From the NCBI RefSeq assembly GCF_051014685.1, contig NW_027479400.1:62001-126000 (forward strand): a stretch of 64,000 nt of DNA, written 5' to 3'. How positions within the stretch are numbered: the stretch's first letter is position 1; each line of letters starts with the position of its first letter. The notes under the pieces are model-generated. The model searched no databases, was not told the origin of the DNA, and saw only the letters and a program-made list of their open reading frames with translations. The position numbers and the translations under genes were made by a program. The stretch is from Ptiloglossa arizonensis (Eukaryota > Arthropoda > Insecta > Hymenoptera > Colletidae). Shown one piece after another: positions 58,796 to 64,000 of this stretch.

Positions 58796-59537
58796 ATGTT
58801 ACACAATATAGGTTATACGTTATACGTTATACGTTATACGTTATACGTTATACGTTATACGTTATACGTTATACGTTATACGTTATACGTTATACGTTAT
58901 ACGTTATACGTTATACGTTATACGTTATACGTTATACGTTATACGTTATACGTTATACGTTATACGTTATACGTTATACGTTATACGTTATACGTTATAC
59001 GTTATACGTTATACGTTATACGTTATACGTCATACATTATACGTTAGACGTTACACGTTATACGTTATACGTTATACGTTATACGTTATAAGTTATACGT
59101 TATACGTTATACGTTATACGTTATACGTTATACGTTATACGTTATACGTTATACGTTATACGTTATACGTTGTACCTTATACGTTATACGTCATTCGTTA
59201 TACGTTAGACGTTACACAATATAGGTTATACGTTATACGTTATACGTTATACGTTATACGTTATACGTTATACGTTATACGTTATACGTTATACGTTATA
59301 CGTTATACGTTATACGTTATACGTTATACGTTATACGTTATACGTTATACGTTATACGTTATACGCTATACGTTATACGTTATACGCTATACGTTATACG
59401 TTATACGTTATACGTTATACGTCATACATTATACGTTAGACGTTACACGTTATACGTTATACGTTATACGTTATACGTTATACGTTATACGTTGTACGTT
59501 ATACGTTATACGTTATACGTTATACGTTATACGTTAG
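58796..59537 (+). repeat. HOR region 7, short unit 6 (742 bp)
   Basis: This is the counterpart of the 749-bp unit at 52629, one heptamer shorter. It has the same order: GTCATACATT (about 59031), AAGTTAT, GTTGTACC, CATTCG (59192), paired ACGCTAT, GTCATACATT (about 59421), ACGTTGT. It lacks the private AGGTTAT after GTTGTACC. Confidence 0.85.
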
Positions 59538-61525
59538 ATGTTACACAATATAGGTTATACGTTATACGTTATACGTTATACGTTATACGTTATACGTTAT
59601 ACGTTATACGTTATACGTTATACGTTATACGTTATACGTTATACGTTATACGTTATACGTTATACGTTATACGTTATACGTTATACGTTATACGTTATAC
59701 GTTATACGTTATACGTTATACGTTATACGTTATACGTTATACGTTATACGTTATACGTTATACGTTATACGTTATACGTTATACGTTATGCGTTATACGT
59801 TATACGTTATACGTTATACGTTATACGTTATGCGTTATACGTTATACGTTATACGTTATACGTTATACGTTATACGTTATACGTTATACGCTATACGTTA
59901 TACGTTATACGCTATACGTTATACGTTATACGTTATACGTTATACGTCATACGTTATACGTTAGACGTTACACGTTATACGTTATACGTTATACGTTATA
60001 CGTTATACGTTATACGTTATACGTTATACGTTATACGTTATACGTTATACGTTATACGTTATACGTTATACGTTATACGTTATACGTTATACGTTATACG
60101 TTATACGTTATACGTTATACGTTATACGTTATTCGTTATACGTTATACGTTATACGTTATACGTTATTCGTTATACGTTATACGTTATACGTTATACGTT
60201 ATACGTTATACGTTATACGTTATACGTAATATGTAATACGTCATACGTTTTACGTTATACTTTATACGTTATACGTTATACGTTATACGTTATACGTTAT
60301 ACGTTATACGTTATACGTTATACGTTATACGTTATACGTTATACGTTATACGTTATACGTTATACGTTATACGTTATACGTTATACGTTATACGTTATAC
60401 GTTCTACGTTATACGTTATACGTTATACGTTATACGTTATACGTTATACGTTATACGTTATACGTTATACGTTATACGTTATACGTTATACGTTATACGT
60501 TATACGTTATACGTTATACGTTATACGTAATATGTAATACGTCATACGTTTTACGTTATACGCTATGCGTTATACGTTATACGTTATACGTCATACTTTA
60601 TACGTTATACGTTATACTTTATACGTTATACGTTACACGTTATACGTTATACGTTATACGTTATACGTTATACGTTATACGTTATAGGTTATACGTTATA
60701 CGTTATACGATATACGTTATAGGTCATACCTTATACGTGATACGTTATACGTTATACGTTATACGTTATACGTTATACGTTATACGTTATACGTAATATG
60801 TAATACGTCATACGTTATACGTTTTACGTTATACGTTATACGTTATACGTAATACGTTATACGTTATACGTTATACGTTATACGTTTTACGTTATGCGTT
60901 ATACGTTGTACGTTATACGTTATACGTTATACGTTATACGTTATACGTTATACGTTATACGTTATACGTAATACGTTATAGGTTATACGTTATACGTAAT
61001 GCGTTATACGTTATACGTTATACGTTATACGTTATACGTTATACGTTATACGTTATACGTTATACGTTATACGTTATACGTTATACGTTATACGTTATAC
61101 GTTATACGTTATACGTTATACGTTATACGTTATACGTTATACGTTATACGTTATACTTTATACGTTATACGTTATACGTTATACGTTATACGTTATACGT
61201 TATACGTAATACGTTATAGGTTATACGTTATACGTAATACGTTATACGTTATACGTTATACGTTATACGTTATACGTTATACGTTATACGTTATACGTTA
61301 TACGTTATACGTTATACGTTATACGTTATACGTTATACGTTATACGTTTTACGTTATTCGTTATACGTTATACGTTATACGTTATACGTTATACGTTATA
61401 CGTTATACGTTATACGTTATACGTTATACGTTATACGTTATACGTTATACGTTATACGTTATACGTTATACGTTATACGTTATACGTTGTACGTTATACG
61501 TTATACGTTATACGTTATACGTTAG
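59538..61525 (+). repeat. HOR region 7, unit 7 (1,988 bp)
   Basis: A long, nearly pure run carries two ATGCG-type variants about 42 bp apart (59789, 59831), paired ACGCTAT, an ACGTTAG segment (about 59960) and two TCGTTAT units (about 60130, 60165). From GTAATATG/GCTATGCG (60561) it is collinear with 53701 at +6,860 bp, including the double ACTTTAT and the ATGCG at 60999. Confidence 0.84.
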
Positions 61526-63618
61526 ATGTTACACAATATAGGTTATACGTTATACGTTATACGTTATACGTTATACGTTATACGTTATACGTTATACGTT
61601 ATACGTTATACGTTATACGTTATACGTTATACGTTATACGTTATACGTTATACGTTATACGTTATACGTTATACGTTATACGTTATACGTTATACGTTCT
61701 ACGTTATAGGTTATACGTTATACGTTATACGTTATACGTTATACGTTATAAGTTATACGTTATACGTTATACGTTATACGTTATACGTTATACGTTATAC
61801 GTTATACGTTATACGTTATACGTTATACGTTGTACCTTATACGTTATACGTCATTCGTTATACGTTAGACGTTACACAATATAGGTTATACGTTATACGT
61901 TATACGTTATACGTTATACGTTATACGTTATACGTTATACGTTATACGTTATACGTTATACGTTATACGTTATACGTTATACGTTATACGTTATACGCTA
62001 TACGTTATACGTTATACGCTATACGTTATACGTTATACGTTATACGTTATACGTCATACATTATACGTTAGACGTTACACGTTATACGTTATACGTTATA
62101 CGTTGTACGTTATACGTTATACGTTATACGTTATACGTTATACGTTATACGTTATACGTTATACTTTATACGTTATACGTTATACGTTATACGTTATACG
62201 TTATACGTTATACGTTATACGTTATACGTTATACGTTATACGTTATACCTTATACGTAATATGTAATACGTCATACGTTTTACGTTATACTTTATACGTT
62301 ATACGTTATACGTTATACGTTATACGTTATACGTTATACGTTATACGTTATACGTTATACGTTATACGTTATACGTTATACGTTATACGTTATACGTTAT
62401 ACGTTTTACGTTATTCGTTATACGTTATACGTTATACGTTATACGTTATACGTTATACGTTATACGTTATACGTTATACGTTATACGTTATACGTTATAC
62501 GTTATACGTTATACGTTATACGTTATACGTTATACGTTGTACGTTATACGTTATACGTTATACGTTATACGTTATACGTTATACGTTATACGTTATACGT
62601 TATACGTTATACGTTATACGTTATATTTTATACGTTATACGTTATACGTTATACGTAATATGTAATACGTCATACGTTTTACGTTATACGCTATGCGTTA
62701 TACGTTATACGTTATACGTCATACTTTATACGTTATACGTTATACGTTATACGTTATACGTTACACGTTATACGTTATACGTTATACGTTATACGTTATA
62801 CGTTATACGTTATAGGTTATACGTTATACGTTATACGATATACGTTATAGGTCATACCTTATACGTGATACGTTATACGTTATACGTTATACGTTATACG
62901 TTATACGTTATACGTTATACGTAATATGTAATACGTCATACGTTATACGTTTTACGTTATACGTTATACGTTATACGTTATACGTTATACGTTATACGTT
63001 ATACGTTATACGTTTTACGTTATGCGTTATACGTTGTACGTTATACGTTATACGTTATACGTTATACGTTATACGTTATACGTTATACGTTATACGTAAT
63101 ACGTTATAGGTTATACGTTATACGTAATACGTTATACGTTATACGTTATACGTTATACGTTATACGTTATACGTTATACGTTATACGTTATACGTTATAC
63201 GTTATACGTTATACGTTATACGTTATACGTTATACGTTATACGTTATACGTTATACTTTATACGTTATACGTTATACGTTATACGTTATACGTTATACAT
63301 TATACGTAATACGTTATAGGTTATACGTTATACGTAATACGTTATACGTTATACGTTATACGTTATACGTTATACGTTATACGTTATACGTTATACGTTA
63401 TACGTTATACGTTATACGTTATACGTTATACGTTATACGTTATACGTTTTACGTTATTCGTTATACGTTATACGTTATACGTTATACGTTATACGTTATA
63501 CGTTATACGTTATACGTTATACGTTATACGTTATACGTTATACGTTATACGTTATACGTTATACGTTATACGTTATACGTTGTACGTTATACGTTATACG
63601 TTATACGTTATACGTTAG
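61526..63618 (+). repeat. HOR region 7, unit 8 (2,093 bp)
   Basis: This unit is collinear with the one at 54680: ACGTTCT plus AGGTTAT (about 61697), AAGTTAT, GTTGTACC, CATTCG (61852, against 55020 at +6,832), GTCATACATT, ACCTTAT before GTAATATG (about 62250), ACGTTTT/TCGTTAT and ATATTTT (62623, against 55854 at +6,769). The offset shrinks in steps of 7 along the unit, reflecting gains and losses of whole heptamers. Confidence 0.85.
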
Positions 63619-64000
63619 ATGTTACACAATATAGGTTATACGTTATACGTTATACATTATACGTTATACGTTATACGTTATACGTTATACGTTATACGTT
63701 ATACGTTATACGTTATACGTTATACGTTATACGTTATACGTTATACGTTATACGTTATACGTTATACGTTATACGTTATACGTTATACGTTATACGTTAT
63801 ACGTTATACGTTATACGTTATACGTTATACGTTATACGTTATACGTTATACGTTATACGTTATACGTTATACGTTATACGTTATACGTTATACTTTATAC
63901 GTTATACGTTATACGTTATACGTTATACGTTATACGTTATACGTTATACGTTATACGTTATACGTTATACGTTATACGTTATACGTTATACGTTATACGT
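63619..64000 (+). repeat. HOR region 7, unit 9 (incomplete, runs off the window)
   Basis: An anchor cassette is followed by ACATTAT about 30 bp later, a pure run and ACTTTAT near 63892. This matches the start of the unit at 56864. The window ends in canonical repeat, so the array continues. Confidence 0.85.

Larger units (their letters stand above)
201..61885 (+). repeat. CATTCG/ACACAATAT marker cassette family (62 copies)
   Basis: The cassette is a 34-bp signature spanning six consecutive variant units, including ACGTCAT, TCGTTAT, ACGTTAG, ACAATAT and AGGTTAT. Copies start at 201, 796, 2329, 2651, 2854, 4065, 4380, 4604, 5391, 5668 (truncated), 6788, 7243, 7859, 8914, 9124, 9642, 9971, 10384, 10867, 11077, 11623, 11945, 12965, 13175, 13686, 13945, 15000, 15210, 15728, 16057, 16470, 16967, 17177, 17681, 18003, 19030, 19240, 19751, 21249, 25172, 25627, 27541, 28797, 30167, 31458, 34508, 37588, 40589, 41170, 42199, 42738, 45922, 46237, 46461, 47280, 47742, 49457, 50960, 53032, 55020, 59192 and 61852. 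Those at 25172, 34508, 37588 and 40589 have ACGACAT in place of ACGTCAT. Such a complex signature is unlikely to arise twice, so copies should share descent. Confidence 0.93.
1769..62872 (+). repeat. GTCATACC/GTGAT cassette family
   Basis: The representative copy is 2416-2471. It has eight units with AGGTTAT at each end of a short canonical/ACGATAT stretch, then units containing GTCAT, ACCTTAT and ACGTGAT. It recurs near 1.8, 2.4, 3.9, 4.2, 4.9, 5.2, 7.0, 9.9, 10.2, 11.9, 12.2, 16.0, 16.2, 17.9, 18.2, 21.0, 23.0, 25.4, 26.5, 35.0, 38.1, 41.0, 42.0, 42.3, 43.7, 44.0, 45.4, 45.7, 46.0, 47.5, 49.6, 51.9, 53.9, 56.1, 60.7 and 62.9 kb. Subtypes carry ATAAG for ATAGG (about 1780, 42000, 43710, 45710), GATGTACG (about 7010, 10150, 16240) or GATAAACG (about 4170, 4870). 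These subtypes would serve as lineage tags. Confidence 0.88.
1..64000 (+). repeat. Heptanucleotide satellite array, unit ACGTTAT
   Basis: The entire window is head-to-tail copies of ACGTTAT (reverse complement ATAACGT). I see no inversion, no transposon and no unique spacer. Register counting gives 9,130 units of 7 bp, sixteen of 5 bp, one of 6 bp and a 4-bp end. The C of the CG falls at position 2 modulo 7 at the start and at 4 at the end, exactly as those 17 short units predict. Most units are canonical. The rest carry one to three substitutions, and every position of the heptamer is hit somewhere. Each unit holds one CpG inside an ACGT core. Long simple satellites like this are typical of eukaryotic heterochromatin; that assignment, and any centromeric role, is inference. 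Both edges lie outside the window. Confidence 0.98.

Noticed and set aside
1..64000. Telomere repeat tract
   Set aside because: Telomere repeats are usually G-rich on one strand (for example TTTAGGG). This unit has one G and one C per 7 bp, and variant cassettes form HORs, which fits interstitial satellite better.
1..64000. TATA boxes or other promoters every few bases
   Set aside because: TATAC occurs in every unit by construction, so matches carry no information. No terminator, poly-A signal or gene is present to support a promoter.
1..64000. bZIP/G-box type regulatory sites at ACGT cores
   Set aside because: ACGT is part of the unit and occurs thousands of times. The flanks (T-ACGT-T) are not a specific consensus, and there is no target gene.
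1..64000. rRNA, tRNA, small RNA or transposon relics
   Set aside because: I read all lines for breaks in the heptamer pattern and found only substitutions, sixteen 5-bp units and one 6-bp unit. There is no room for another element.
1..64000. Purely artificial sequence or assembler-made repeat
   Set aside because: Dense, non-random, nested variant cassettes with copy-specific substitutions are hard to produce by an assembly error and fit biological duplication. Run lengths and copy numbers may still be inexact, but the array itself looks real.
1..64000. Inverted segments or strand switch of the repeat
   Set aside because: No stretch reads ATAACGT in the forward direction as its unit; orientation is constant throughout.

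Overview
The whole 64 kb window is one uninterrupted satellite array of a 7-bp unit, ACGTTAT as read on the + strand (about 28% GC). There are no protein-coding genes, RNA genes, transposons or non-repeat spacers, and the unit is never inverted. I counted the register from both ends. The window resolves into 9,130 seven-bp units, sixteen 5-bp units (all ATAAT), one 6-bp unit (ACGAAT at 44911) and a 4-bp remainder. The phase was spot-checked between every shift and at all 62 copies of one marker cassette, and it never deviates. Both window ends lie inside canonical repeat, so the real array is longer than what is shown.

This looks like eukaryotic nuclear satellite DNA, for example pericentromeric, subtelomeric or sex/B-chromosome heterochromatin, from a long-read assembly. 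I do not recognise the heptamer and cannot name the organism. The unit is not a known telomere repeat type: neither strand is G-rich.

Variant units, nearly all substitutions, are grouped into recurring cassettes separated by pure runs. The cassettes define several layers of higher-order repeat (HOR). (1) 1-7.86 kb is a mosaic of cassettes repeating at about 1-1.75 kb. (2) 7.86-19.96 kb is a nested HOR: six roughly 2 kb units arranged as two copies of a roughly 6.09 kb A-B-C superunit, with a partial further copy at 22.09-22.84 kb. (3) 20-27.4 kb is a mosaic holding a 56-unit pure run. (4) 27.4-32.7 kb holds four units of 1.26-1.38 kb. (5) 32.7-41.0 kb holds a roughly 3.0 kb HOR, two full copies and one partial. 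(6) 41-49.3 kb returns to the cassettes of region 1, including a roughly 750 bp block nearly identical to one 40,220 bp upstream. (7) 49.3-64 kb uses a different cassette set, in units of 0.74-2.3 kb anchored on ATGTTAC-ACAATAT, with a roughly 6.86 kb superperiod.

The long + strand open frames are a property of the repeat. The sense strand of ACGTTAT contains no stop in any frame, and all three frames give the same rotating heptapeptide TLYVIRY. The minus strand has a stop every 21 bp in each frame. The interest of the window is the array's architecture and mode of evolution, not encoded functions.
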